Shown piece by piece: positions 7,096 through 15,454 of a stretch of 46,736 nucleotides of DNA. This DNA comes from Paracoccaceae bacterium (GTDB lineage Bacteria > Pseudomonadota > Alphaproteobacteria > Rhodobacterales > Rhodobacteraceae). Under the pieces are notes generated by a model that was not told the origin of the DNA, ran no database searches, and was given only the letters and a program-made list of their open reading frames with translations. How positions within the stretch are numbered: position 1 is the stretch's first letter; each line of letters begins with the position of its first letter. The stretch spans positions 1 through 46,736 of the forward strand of contig JAGRDY010000017.1 in assembly GCA_020446815.1 (NCBI GenBank). Direction: 5' to 3'. A program made the position numbers and the translations under genes.

Positions 7096-8874
7096 TCAGC
7101 TTCGGTAATCGCGCAGGACGGCCGCGGCGATGGCATCGCGGGTCAGCACGCCGGTCACGTTTTCCGCCCTGGGCAGCGTCTTGTCGGGCAGCACCAGAAG
7201 CGCCGCATGGCCGCGGTCGGCCATATGGGTCATCGCCAGTTGCAGAAAGTTCGATTCCTGAACATAGCCGACCGGCGCGATGATCGGCCCGTGGCGTTTT
7301 GTCGGGTCTTCGGGATGCACCCGCACCACCCCGATCACATTGCGCCCCTCGGTCACGACGGCATAGTGGCGTTCCTCGCCCAGTTCGGTATCGACCACGC
7401 CGCTCGGGCCCAGATCCTGCCTGTCATAGACCGCGATGACCGGCGCGGTCATCTCTCCGATCCTGCGGATCACGAACATGTGCGACCGGCTTTCGCGCGG
7501 AATGCGGTGGCCGCGCCGGGCCAGCTTGAGCGTATAGATATCCTCGGGCGACAGCCGTTTGCGCACCCCCATCGCACAGACGACCGCAATGATCGCCGCC
7601 AGCGTCACCGAATAATCGCCGGTCATCTCGAAAAGCATCATGATCGAGGTCAGCGCACCGCCGGTCGAGGCCCCGACGATGCAGGCCATGCCGATCAGCG
7701 CGAAGGTGACCGAGTGAAACCCCAGATGCGGAAACATTAGATCGAAAGCCCCCCCGAAGGCCCCGCCCAGCGCCGCCCCCAGAAACAGCGAAGGTGAAAA
7801 GATGCCGCCCGATGCCCCTGCCCCCATGCTGACCGAGGTGGCCAGCATTTTCAGCACGAACAACAGCAACAGCAAACCCGGCACTGCCAGTTGCCCGGTC
7901 AGGATCGCCTCGATCGTCGCATAGCCGACTCCGGCGGTGTGATACATGCCGGTGGTGCGCAACAGCACATACATCAGAACGCCCAGCGACAGCATTCCGG
8001 CGGCGCATTTCAGATAGGGGTTGGCCTTCCAGCCGTCGAAAAGATCCTCGATCGCATAAAGGCTCTTGATGAAGATCACCGCGGCAAGCCCCGTCACCAC
8101 TCCGAAAATGCAATAAAGCGGCAGCATGTCGACCGACAGCGGCACGAAGATTTCCGGCCGGTCATGGGCGGCCACCTGAAAGGCCGGCGCCATGCCGAAG
8201 GCCAGCCGGCCCATATAGGTTGCCGTGCCAGTGGCCAGAACCACCGGAATCAGCGTGCGCGCGCTGAATTCCGGCAGCATCAGCTCCACCGCGAAAAGCA
8301 CCGCGCCCAGCGGCGTGTTGAACGTGGCGGCGATCCCCGCCCCCGCCCCGGCGGCGACCATGGTGATCACCTGCCAGGTGCGCAGCCGGAACATCTGCCC
8401 CAGCACCGAGCCGATCCCCGATCCGATCTGGATGATCGGCCCTTCGCGCCCGACCGAGGCGCCGGTGCCGATCGACAGCGCCGAGGCCAGCGATTTGACG
8501 AACACCACCGCCATGCGGATCCTGCCACCGCGATAATAGATCGCGTCCATCACTTCGGGCACGCCGTGGCCCTTGGCCTCGGGGGCGAAATTGCGCACCA
8601 GCCACAGCACGATCAGACCGCCGACCACCGGCGCCAGCATCACCAGCGGCCCGAAGGGCGCCGGCGGCGTGGCGACGTTCGAATTGTAGTCGAGCGAGAA
8701 AGTGCCAAGAAACGCCAGATTGTGGATGAACGAGATCAGATAGCGCAACACGATCGCGCCAAGACCGGTAACGGCGCCGATGACGATGGCCAGCACCGAA
8801 AGCGCGATGATCGAGACCCGGCGGTTGTCGGGTTCGGCGGCGGCGGCGGGCAAGGTCGGCGCGGTTTCGTGCAT
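7096..8874 (-). CDS. ClC family chloride channel/antiporter with C-terminal regulatory region
   Basis: The 592-residue protein shows the ClC anion-pathway motifs in order: GHGVPEVMDAI (variant of GSGIP), GREGPIIQIGSGIG with the external gating Glu, and GGIFSPSLFLGAALGG (variant of GxFxP). The last 120 or so residues form a CBS-like cytoplasmic region. By eye, the place of the internal proton glutamate of CLC-ec1 (within FIIEEMRPQF) reads FAVELMLPEF. The second acidic residue is thus Leu, and a channel or proton-uncoupled behaviour is possible. GHGVP instead of GSGIP is common in other bacterial clades. CAGGGAGA precedes the ATG. It is transcribed alone, divergent from the next gene. Confidence 0.9.
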   Translation of the reverse strand: MHETAPTLPAAAAEPDNRRVSIIALSVLAIVIGAVTGLGAIVLRYLISFIHNLAFLGTFSLDYNSNVATPPAPFGPLVMLAPVVGGLIVLWLVRNFAPEAKGHGVPEVMDAIYYRGGRIRMAVVFVKSLASALSIGTGASVGREGPIIQIGSGIGSVLGQMFRLRTWQVITMVAAGAGAGIAATFNTPLGAVLFAVELMLPEFSARTLIPVVLATGTATYMGRLAFGMAPAFQVAAHDRPEIFVPLSVDMLPLYCIFGVVTGLAAVIFIKSLYAIEDLFDGWKANPYLKCAAGMLSLGVLMYVLLRTTGMYHTAGVGYATIEAILTGQLAVPGLLLLLFVLKMLATSVSMGAGASGGIFSPSLFLGAALGGAFGGAFDLMFPHLGFHSVTFALIGMACIVGASTGGALTSIMMLFEMTGDYSVTLAAIIAVVCAMGVRKRLSPEDIYTLKLARRGHRIPRESRSHMFVIRRIGEMTAPVIAVYDRQDLGPSGVVDTELGEERHYAVVTEGRNVIGVVRVHPEDPTKRHGPIIAPVGYVQESNFLQLAMTHMADRGHAALLVLPDKTLPRAENVTGVLTRDAIAAAVLRDYRS

Positions 8875-9040
8875 GGGCTCTCCCTGACGCAGTTGTGGAT
8901 ACCGGGGCCGCGCTGTATGACTGCGGCCATCGCGGCGGGCATTCGGCCTGCAACCCTGCTACGCTTTTGACCTGGCGGATGCAATTGCCGCACCCGCCGG
9001 CGCGCCACGACTTGACGCAGATGCGGAAAGGACAGAACAC

Positions 9041-9601
9041 ATGGCCGCTTTCAAGTCACCGCAGCTGCGCCGGCTGAACCGCGAAGAATGGCTGACCGCC
9101 TCGGCCCTGCTGCTCGGGGTGGTGGTCTATCTGGTGGTGCTGGGGGTGCTCGACCGCCGGGCCGAAGCCTATTTCCTGCGGCTGCGCACGGAAAATCCGG
9201 TGCTCTATCTCGACCAGCTTCGCGAAAGCCGGGGCTTTGCGGCCTTCCTGCCGGCCTATAGGGAACTGAACGGCTTTGACAGCTTCCGCCCGCAGCCGCC
9301 GAATTTCATGGTCGGCCGCTGGACGATGCGCAGCGAAACGCTGCGGCTGGTGCCGGGCACCGCCCCGGATACCTGCAGCGATCCCGTCACCTTCGACTAC
9401 GGGCTCTATCTGACGGTGGAATCGGGCGGCGTCGCGCTGCCGGTGCAATACCGCATCGCCGGCGACAGGGTCGAAATGAAAAGCCGCGACGACGCGGTGT
9501 TCGATATCGACCTTGCGATCTATGGCTCGCAGCTCGACCATGTCGAATTCGTCCCGCCGGGGCGCAGCGACAAGGTCTATGCCTATCTGTGCGGCAGGTA
9601 G
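9041..9601 (+). CDS. Uncharacterised membrane-anchored protein
   Basis: I do not recognise this 186-residue protein. It has a basic N-terminus, one hydrophobic span (about residues 17-36, LTASALLLGVVVYLVVLGVL), a probable short coiled region (DRRAEAYFLRLRTENP), and a soluble C-terminal domain rich in beta-strand patterns with two Cys (one near the middle, one three residues from the end) that could pair. This suggests an N-in membrane anchor with a periplasmic domain. GGAAAGGAC precedes the ATG. Its stop overlaps the ribosome binding site of the FAD oxidase, so the two are likely translated from one transcript. It is probably real given codon use and operon fit. Confidence 0.75.
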   Translation: MAAFKSPQLRRLNREEWLTASALLLGVVVYLVVLGVLDRRAEAYFLRLRTENPVLYLDQLRESRGFAAFLPAYRELNGFDSFRPQPPNFMVGRWTMRSETLRLVPGTAPDTCSDPVTFDYGLYLTVESGGVALPVQYRIAGDRVEMKSRDDAVFDIDLAIYGSQLDHVEFVPPGRSDKVYAYLCGR

Positions 9602-9609
9602 GGCAGATC

Positions 9610-10986
9610 ATGGCCCATGAACGCGCACTCGACGATCTCGCTGCCCTGCTCGGCCCCCGGCTCAGCCGGTCGCGCGCCGAGCGTGACCTGCACGGCGCCA
9701 ATGAGGCATGGTTCGCCGCCGCCCCGCCCGATGCCGTCGCCTATCCCCTGTCCACCGCCGAAGTGGCGCAGATCGCCACCATCTGCGCGGCCAGGGGCTG
9801 CCCGATCACCGCCTGGGGCGCGGGCACCTCTCTCGAAGGGCACGCGCTGGCCCTGTCCGGCGGGATCAGCCTCGACATGAGCCGGATGAACAGGGTGCTG
9901 GCGATCCGCGGCCAGGACATGCAGGCGGTCGTCGAACCGGGCGTCACGCGCGAGGCACTGAACACCGAGCTTCGCGCCACCGGGCTGATGTTTTCCGTCG
10001 ACCCCGGCGCCAATGCCTCGATCGGCGGGATGACCGCGACGCGCGCCTCCGGCACGACGGCGGTACGCTACGGCACCATGCGCGACAACGTGCTGGCGCT
10101 GCAGGTGGTGCTGGCCGACGGGCGGGTGATCCGCACCGGATCGGGGGCGCGCAAATCGTCGGCCGGGTATGACCTGACCGGGCTTTTCGTCGGCTCCGAG
10201 GGAACGCTCGGCCTGATCACCGAAATCACGCTCAAACTGCACGGCCAGCCCGAATCGGTGATGGCCGCCACCTGCGCCTTCGACGATTTCGCCGGCGCCG
10301 TCGAAACCGTCATCGCCACGATCCAGGCGGGCATCCCCATGGCCCGTATCGAATTCGTCGACGAAGACGCGGCGCGGGCCTTCAATGCCCATTCGGGCGC
10401 ATCGTTTCCGCAAAAACCCCATCTGATGGTCGAATTCCACGGCACCCCCGACAGCACCGCCGCGGATGCCCGCCGCTTCGGCGAGATCGTCGCCGAAATG
10501 GGCGGCGGGCATTTTCAATGGGCCGAAACCGCCGAGGCGCGCGCCGCCCTGTGGAAGATGCGTCACGGCGCCTACCCTGCCATCCTCGCGCTGCGCCCCG
10601 GATCCGTGGGCATCACCACCGATGCCTGCGTGCCCGTCTCGCGGCTGGCCGAAGCGGTGGCGGGCGCGCGCGCCGACATTGCCGCCGCCGGGCTCGTCGG
10701 GCCCATTGTCGGCCATGTGGGCGACGGCAACTTTCATGCCTGCCTGCTCCTCGAACCCGGCAACGGCGACGAACTGGCCCGCGCCAAGGCCGTCACCCGG
10801 CGCATCGCCGAACGGGCGCTGGCGCTGGGCGGCACGATCACCGGCGAACATGGCATCGGCATCGGCAAGAAGGATCTGATGCCGCTCGAACATGGCGACG
10901 CCTGGGAACTGATGGCCCGGATCAAGCGGGCGCTCGACCCCGACGGGCTATTGAACCCCGGTAAACTGGTGGCGGTGCCGCAATGA
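9610..10986 (+). CDS. FAD-linked oxidase, D-lactate dehydrogenase (cytochrome)/glycolate oxidase type
   Basis: The 458-residue flavoprotein has a vanillyl-alcohol-oxidase-type FAD domain: PLSTAEVAQI near residue 45, GAGTSLEGHALA at the pyrophosphate loop, VDPGANASIGGMTATRASGT, and GLFVGSEGTLGLITEITLKL. The C-terminal substrate domain contains GHVGDGNFHACLL and GEHGIGIGKKDLM, with the metal/substrate His residues of D-2-hydroxyacid dehydrogenases. D-lactate is the most likely substrate; glycolate cannot be excluded because GlcD is related. GGTAGGG overlaps the previous stop and points to the ATG at 9610 rather than the one at 9589. Its end overlaps the next ATG (ATGA). Confidence 0.9.
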   Translation: MAHERALDDLAALLGPRLSRSRAERDLHGANEAWFAAAPPDAVAYPLSTAEVAQIATICAARGCPITAWGAGTSLEGHALALSGGISLDMSRMNRVLAIRGQDMQAVVEPGVTREALNTELRATGLMFSVDPGANASIGGMTATRASGTTAVRYGTMRDNVLALQVVLADGRVIRTGSGARKSSAGYDLTGLFVGSEGTLGLITEITLKLHGQPESVMAATCAFDDFAGAVETVIATIQAGIPMARIEFVDEDAARAFNAHSGASFPQKPHLMVEFHGTPDSTAADARRFGEIVAEMGGGHFQWAETAEARAALWKMRHGAYPAILALRPGSVGITTDACVPVSRLAEAVAGARADIAAAGLVGPIVGHVGDGNFHACLLLEPGNGDELARAKAVTRRIAERALALGGTITGEHGIGIGKKDLMPLEHGDAWELMARIKRALDPDGLLNPGKLVAVPQ

Positions 10987-11372
10987 GCCTCGCCAGCCCC
11001 GACGATTTCGCCCGCGCCTTCGCCGATGCCTGGGGCACCCGCGACGCCCGCGCCATCGCCGCGCTTTTCGCCGAGGATGCCGATTTCCTGACCCTGACCG
11101 GCGCCTGGGCAGAGGGGCGCGACGCCATCGCCGAAACCCTTTCGGGCGAATTGCTGGGCGCCTTCGCCCGTGCCAGGCTGGTCACCGGGCGCGGCAAGCG
11201 GCGCAGTCTTGCTGCCGGCGCCGCGCAGGTGATGCAGCGTTATGTGCTGTCGGGAATCGTGGGGGCCGATGGCCGCGACGCGGGCCGCATCGGCGCCATT
11301 CTCTTTGCGACCCTGATCGAATGCGACGGGGGCTGGCAGGTGGTGGCCGCCCAGTTTGCCGCCGGGACCTGA
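10983..11372 (+). CDS. SgcJ/EcaC family NTF2-like protein
   Basis: The 129-residue protein fits the SnoaL/NTF2-like fold: an N-terminal helix pair (FARAFADAWGTRDARAIAALFAEDADFLTLTG), the GRDAI helix, and a curved sheet ending in GAILFATLIECDGGWQVVAAQ. SgcJ/EcaC members are small proteins of varied or unknown function; no catalytic residues can be assigned. Its ATG overlaps the stop of the FAD oxidase by four bases, so expression is coupled. It converges on recN with a 43-base gap. Confidence 0.75.
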   Translation: MSLASPDDFARAFADAWGTRDARAIAALFAEDADFLTLTGAWAEGRDAIAETLSGELLGAFARARLVTGRGKRRSLAAGAAQVMQRYVLSGIVGADGRDAGRIGAILFATLIECDGGWQVVAAQFAAGT

Positions 11373-11415
11373 AGCCGGCGCCCGCCCCGCATGACAGCCG
11401 CGGCGCCCGGGCCGA

Positions 11416-13059
11416 TCAGGCCGACAACAATGCCCGCGCGGCGTCGCGGGCCGCTTCGGTGACATTTTCGCCCGACAGCATCCGCGCCAGTTCGTCCACC
11501 CGCTCGGCCGGGCCGAGCGCCGTGACCACCGAACTGGCGACATCGCCGGCCAGCCGTTTTTCCACCCGCCAGTGATGCGCCCCCCTGGCCGCCACCTGCG
11601 GGCTGTGGGTGACGACGAGGATCTGCGCCGATCCGGCCAGCCGCGCCAGACGGCGGCCCACCGCATCGGCGGTCGCCCCGCCCACACCGCGGTCGATCTC
11701 GTCGAAAATCATCGTCAGCGCATCGCCGTCCCGCGCCAGGCAGACCTTGAGCGCCAGCAAAAAGCGCGACAATTCGCCGCCCGAGGCGATGCGGTTGAGC
11801 GGCCCGGCGGGGGCGCCGGGATTGGTGGCGACGCTGAAGGCCACCGCATCGGCCCCGTCGGGGCCGGGTTCGGCCGCGCTGATCTCGGTGGTGAAATGCG
11901 CCCGCTCCAGTTTCAGCGGCGCCAGCTCATGCGCGATCGCCGCATCCAGCCTCCGGGCGGCCTCGCGGCGGGTCTCGCGCAGGCGCGCCGCGGCCTGTTG
12001 ATAGGCGTCATCGGCCGCGGCCAGATCGGCGCGCAGCCCGCGGATCGTGTCGCCGCCGCCTTCCAGCGCGGCGAGCCTGCCGCGCAGATCGTCCGCGAAG
12101 GCGCCAAGATCGTCGCTCATCACCGCGTGCTTGCGCGCCAGGGCGCGGATCGCGAACAACCGTTCCTCGACCGCCTCCAACTCGCGCGGATCAAAGTTCA
12201 TCTCCGCCAGACAGCGCTCCACATCCTGCACCGTTTCGCCCAGCTCGCTCATCGCCCGGCCCAGTGCCTCCAGCGCGCGATCAAGCCGCCCGTCGGCGCG
12301 CCCGGCCACCGCCTCCAGCCAGCGGCCGGCGTCGACCATCAGGCTCTCGGCCCCCTCCGGCCCCAGCGCCTGAAGCGCGCGGCCGATATCCTCGCGAATG
12401 CGCGCGCCCGCCTGCATGGTGCGGCGGCGCGCGTCAAGCGATGCATCCTCGCCCGGTTCGGGGTTCAGCCTGTCCAGTTCGCCCACCGCATGGCGCAGAA
12501 AGGCTTCCTCCTCCTGCATCGCCGCCAGTTCGGCCTCGGCCCTGTCGAGCACCTTCGCGGCCTGGCGCCGCGCTGCCCAGGCCGCGCGCACCGGCGCCGG
12601 ATCGGCCCCGGCAAAGCCGTCGAGCAACAGACGGTGGCCGCGCGGGTTCAACAGCCCCCTGTCGTCCTGCTGGCCGTGCAGTTCCACCAGCACCTCGGAC
12701 AGCGCGCGCAGCATCTCGCCGGAAACCCGGCGGTCATTGACATAGCCGGTCTTGCGCCCGTCGGTGCCATTGACCCGGCGCAGGATCAGCTCCTCCCCCC
12801 CCTCGAAACCGGCCTGTGCCAGAATGTCCCGCGCAGGGTGGCCCTTTGGCAGATCGAAGACCGCCGTCACCTCGCCTTCCGGCGCGCCGCTGCGCACCAG
12901 ATCGGCGCGCCCGCGCCAGCCCAGCACAAAGCCCAGACAGTCAAGCAGAATGGATTTGCCCGCCCCGGTCTCACCGGTCAGCACATTCAGCCCCGGCTGG
13001 AATGTCAGCTCCAGCCGGTCGATGATCAGCATGTCGCGGATCGCAAGACTGCGCAGCAT
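11416..13059 (-). CDS. recN: DNA repair protein RecN
   Basis: RecN is an SMC-like ATPase that acts in double-strand break repair. The 547-residue protein begins with MLRSLAIRDMLIIDRLEL and a Walker A loop GETGAGKS at residues 29-36, has a central Ala/Arg/Glu-rich coiled coil, and ends with the ABC signature SGGELSRFLLALK followed by the Walker B region (MIFDEIDRGVGG) and the D/H loops (ILVVTHSPQVAARG). The length matches alphaproteobacterial RecN. It follows bamD with a 37-base gap in the division/envelope cluster, the common order in this group. No LexA box was identified by eye. Confidence 0.97.
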   Translation of the reverse strand: MLRSLAIRDMLIIDRLELTFQPGLNVLTGETGAGKSILLDCLGFVLGWRGRADLVRSGAPEGEVTAVFDLPKGHPARDILAQAGFEGGEELILRRVNGTDGRKTGYVNDRRVSGEMLRALSEVLVELHGQQDDRGLLNPRGHRLLLDGFAGADPAPVRAAWAARRQAAKVLDRAEAELAAMQEEEAFLRHAVGELDRLNPEPGEDASLDARRRTMQAGARIREDIGRALQALGPEGAESLMVDAGRWLEAVAGRADGRLDRALEALGRAMSELGETVQDVERCLAEMNFDPRELEAVEERLFAIRALARKHAVMSDDLGAFADDLRGRLAALEGGGDTIRGLRADLAAADDAYQQAAARLRETRREAARRLDAAIAHELAPLKLERAHFTTEISAAEPGPDGADAVAFSVATNPGAPAGPLNRIASGGELSRFLLALKVCLARDGDALTMIFDEIDRGVGGATADAVGRRLARLAGSAQILVVTHSPQVAARGAHHWRVEKRLAGDVASSVVTALGPAERVDELARMLSGENVTEAARDAARALLSA

Positions 13060-13095
13060 CTCAACCCCGCAAGGCGCGCGTGCACCGCCCGCCCG

Positions 13096-13932
13096 TTACA
13101 GCCATTCGCCCCTGATCACCCGGCGGTAGATCGTGGCCAGCCAGCTGTTGCCCTTGGCCTCGGGGGCCAGCCCGTGCTTGGTCAGCAGGCGGTAGCTGTC
13201 CTCATACCAGACGGTCGACTGGAAGTTATGGCCAAGGATCGCCCCCGCGGTCTGTGCCTCATCGGTAATGCCCAGCGACAGATAGGCCTCCACCAACCGG
13301 TGCAGCGCCTCGGGCGTGTGGCTGGTGGTCTGGAACTGTTCCACCACCACCCGGAACCGGTTGATCGCGGCGGTGAAGTGACCGTGCTTGAGGTAGTAAC
13401 GGCCGATCTCCATTTCCTTGGCCGCCAGATGGTCGAAGGCCAGATCGAACTTCAGTATCGCCGATCGGGCATAATCGCTGTCGGGATATTCCTCGATCAC
13501 CGCGCGCAGCGCCTGAAGCGCCTGGAAGGTCAGCCCCTGATCGCGGCCCACCTCGTCGATCTGGTCGTAATAGGACAGCGCCAGCAGGTACTTGGCATAG
13601 GCCGCGTCCTCCTCGGCCGGATAGGTGTCGATATAGCGCTGCGCGGTGGCGCGGCTGTTCTCATAATCGCGGTCCCGGTGATAGGCGAAGGCCTGCATGA
13701 TCAGCGCCCGCTTGGCCCATTCGGAATAGGGGTAAAGCCGCTCCACCTCGCCGAAATAGCGCACCGCGTCTTCGATCCTGCGGGTGTTTTCCAGCGAGCT
13801 TTCGCCGCGCTTGTAAATCTGCTCGGCGGTCAGCGATTCCATCGGCACTTCGCGACTGGCCCCGCAGGCCGTCAGAACCAGCACCAGCGCGAGGCCGCCG
13901 ACAAGGCTTGCCGAATTTCCGCCCCGACCCAT
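13096..13932 (-). CDS. bamD: Outer membrane assembly lipoprotein BamD
   Basis: The 278-residue lipoprotein is a subunit of the BAM complex that inserts beta-barrel proteins into the outer membrane. A lipoprotein signal ends in LTAC with the lipidated Cys at residue 23. TPR-like repeats follow, including the conserved ERLYPYSEWAKRALIMQAFAYH region, YPAEEDAAYAKYLLALSYYDQI, EYPDSDYARSA and a final HTPEALHRLVEAYLSLG repeat. It is transcribed after lpxC and before recN. The gap to lpxC is about 250 bases, so it may have its own promoter. Confidence 0.95.
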   Translation of the reverse strand: MGRGGNSASLVGGLALVLVLTACGASREVPMESLTAEQIYKRGESSLENTRRIEDAVRYFGEVERLYPYSEWAKRALIMQAFAYHRDRDYENSRATAQRYIDTYPAEEDAAYAKYLLALSYYDQIDEVGRDQGLTFQALQALRAVIEEYPDSDYARSAILKFDLAFDHLAAKEMEIGRYYLKHGHFTAAINRFRVVVEQFQTTSHTPEALHRLVEAYLSLGITDEAQTAGAILGHNFQSTVWYEDSYRLLTKHGLAPEAKGNSWLATIYRRVIRGEWL

Positions 13933-14183
13933 GACCCGCCTACCCCATATGCTGTTTCGTGTTTTTCTGCACGCGCACCGCCTTGCCGCGCCGGCGCCCC
14001 AAACCTCCTAGCACAGAAAAATCCGGTGCGCAAAATGCCTTTCGCAGGTTTTTGTCGCGCCGCGCCGCGGCTCCGGTTGCGGGCTGTGCACCGCTGCCGG
14101 ACGCCGGGCCGAGACAGCCAAGGCGAAGGGGAAGAAGCCGGTTCATCCGCCCGCCGGCGCAGGGCGGGATCGGGCGGCGAATT

Positions 14184-15104
14184 TCAGGCGACCGCGGGAA
14201 TATCGGCGCTGCTCACACCCACGCCCGGCAGGTTGCGGCGCTGCGCCTGGCTACACTCGACGATGCGGTAGGCCTCGGGGCGCGCGAACATCGCCCGAAG
14301 CAGCCGGTTGGTCATCGCATGACCCGCGCGCCGCCCGGTATAGCGGCCCAGGATCGGCAATCCGGCCAACGCCAGATCGCCCAGCGCATCCAGCATCTTG
14401 TGGCGCACCGCCTCGTCGGGGCGGCGCAGGCCGCCGGGGCTGAGCACCCGCTCCCCGTCCACCACAACGGCGTTTTCATAACTGCCGCCCAGCGCAAGCC
14501 CGCTGGAATGCATCATCTCGACATCGGACTGGCGGCAGAAGGTCCGGCAATCGGAAAGCTCGCGCACGAAGGCGCCGTTGCCCATCGACAGAACCTTGCG
14601 CTGCCGGCCGATCGCCGCATCGGCGAAATCGATGCCGAAATCGATCTCCAGCGCCCGCGCGGGCGCCAGCCGGGCCAGGGAGTCGCCGTCGCGCACCTCC
14701 ACGCTCTCGAGCATCTCGATACAGCGCAGCGGTGCCCTGAGCACACGCACGCCGCGCGCCATGATCCCGGTGACGAACGGCGCCGCCGAACCGTCGAGGA
14801 TCGGCACTTCGGGGCCGTCGATCTCGACCAGCACATTGTGGATGCCGCAACCGACCAGCGCGGCCATGATATGTTCGATCGTCGAAACGGTCACACCGGC
14901 CGGGTTGCCGATCACCGTGCACAGCCGGGCATTGCTCACCGCATCCCATTGCGCCGGGATCACGGCGTCGGCGCCGATCACATCGCTGCGGCGGAACCAG
15001 ATGCCGTGCTCGGCGGAAGCCGGATGCAGGGTCATGCGGGCGCGGCGCCCGCCATGCAGGCCGACACCCGTGAATGTCACCGATGATCTGATCGTCGTTT
15101 GCAC
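14184..15104 (-). CDS. lpxC: UDP-3-O-acyl-N-acetylglucosamine deacetylase LpxC
   Basis: LpxC carries out the committed step of lipid A synthesis, a zinc-dependent deacetylation in the cytoplasm. I chose the GTG start (VQTTIRSSVTF), which has GGGAA before it. From this start the zinc ligands fall at His78 (in EHIMAALVG), His235 and Asp239 (in HKMLDALGD), almost exactly the E. coli numbering (79, 238, 242). The general base His is in RAGHAMTN. The ATG at 15140 would add 12 untypical residues and lacks a ribosome binding site. The length, 306 residues, is normal. It follows ftsZ after a terminator-like hairpin, so it probably has its own promoter in 15105-15400. Confidence 0.95.
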   Translation of the reverse strand: MQTTIRSSVTFTGVGLHGGRRARMTLHPASAEHGIWFRRSDVIGADAVIPAQWDAVSNARLCTVIGNPAGVTVSTIEHIMAALVGCGIHNVLVEIDGPEVPILDGSAAPFVTGIMARGVRVLRAPLRCIEMLESVEVRDGDSLARLAPARALEIDFGIDFADAAIGRQRKVLSMGNGAFVRELSDCRTFCRQSDVEMMHSSGLALGGSYENAVVVDGERVLSPGGLRRPDEAVRHKMLDALGDLALAGLPILGRYTGRRAGHAMTNRLLRAMFARPEAYRIVECSQAQRRNLPGVGVSSADIPAVA

Positions 15105-15454
15105 GATGGTTCCCGTCGTTCCCGTCTCTGGCCCACCCATGACCGGGCAAGTATTGGTTCAGGCGTTTCGGCAAATGCCCGATCCATCAAGTATCGCCAG
15201 ATGCCCGAAGCGCGCCGCAGGGGCGGCAGGGTTCTGGCGATCCAGGATCTTCCCGAAACGTCCTAGCCTTCTGGTAAAGAGGGTGCCGGCCAAGCTCAAC
15301 TCACTCTTTGTAACGGAATGTGACAATCGGGGCGGGGGCCGGCGCGATTCCGACAACCGGCGCAGGAAAGCCGCTCAATTATTTGATTTGCAACGCAAAG
15401 GGGCCGGCTTGCACCGGCCCCCGATCGGCAATGATGACCGCGTTCGCGGCAGGC
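15105..15454 (-). other. ftsZ-lpxC intergenic region
   Basis: This 350-base gap contains the ftsZ terminator-like hairpin (15400-15421) and, between it and lpxC, AT-rich stretches (TAATTGAG-like near 15376-15390) that may hold the lpxC promoter. No protein-like frame was found. No defined operator can be named. Confidence 0.5.
15400..15421 (-). terminator. Hairpin terminator after ftsZ
   Basis: GGGGCCGG (15400-15407) and CCGGCCCC (15414-15421) form a perfect 8-bp GC stem with a 6-base loop, 33 bases after the ftsZ stop in the direction of transcription. On the minus strand it is followed by TTTGCGTTG, a weak T-tract. It is the clearest terminator-like structure in the window. Confidence 0.7.

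Noticed and set aside
6710-7108. Open frame of 132 codons after the DUF411 gene
   Set aside because: There is no ribosome binding site, the composition turns random after residue 40, and it runs into the ClC gene end; kept only as a possible stump.
11572-14271. Open frame of 899 codons on the + strand opposite recN and bamD
   Set aside because: It is the antisense of clear recN and bamD genes; the translation is His/Gln/Arg-rich with no family pattern, a common effect of high GC content.
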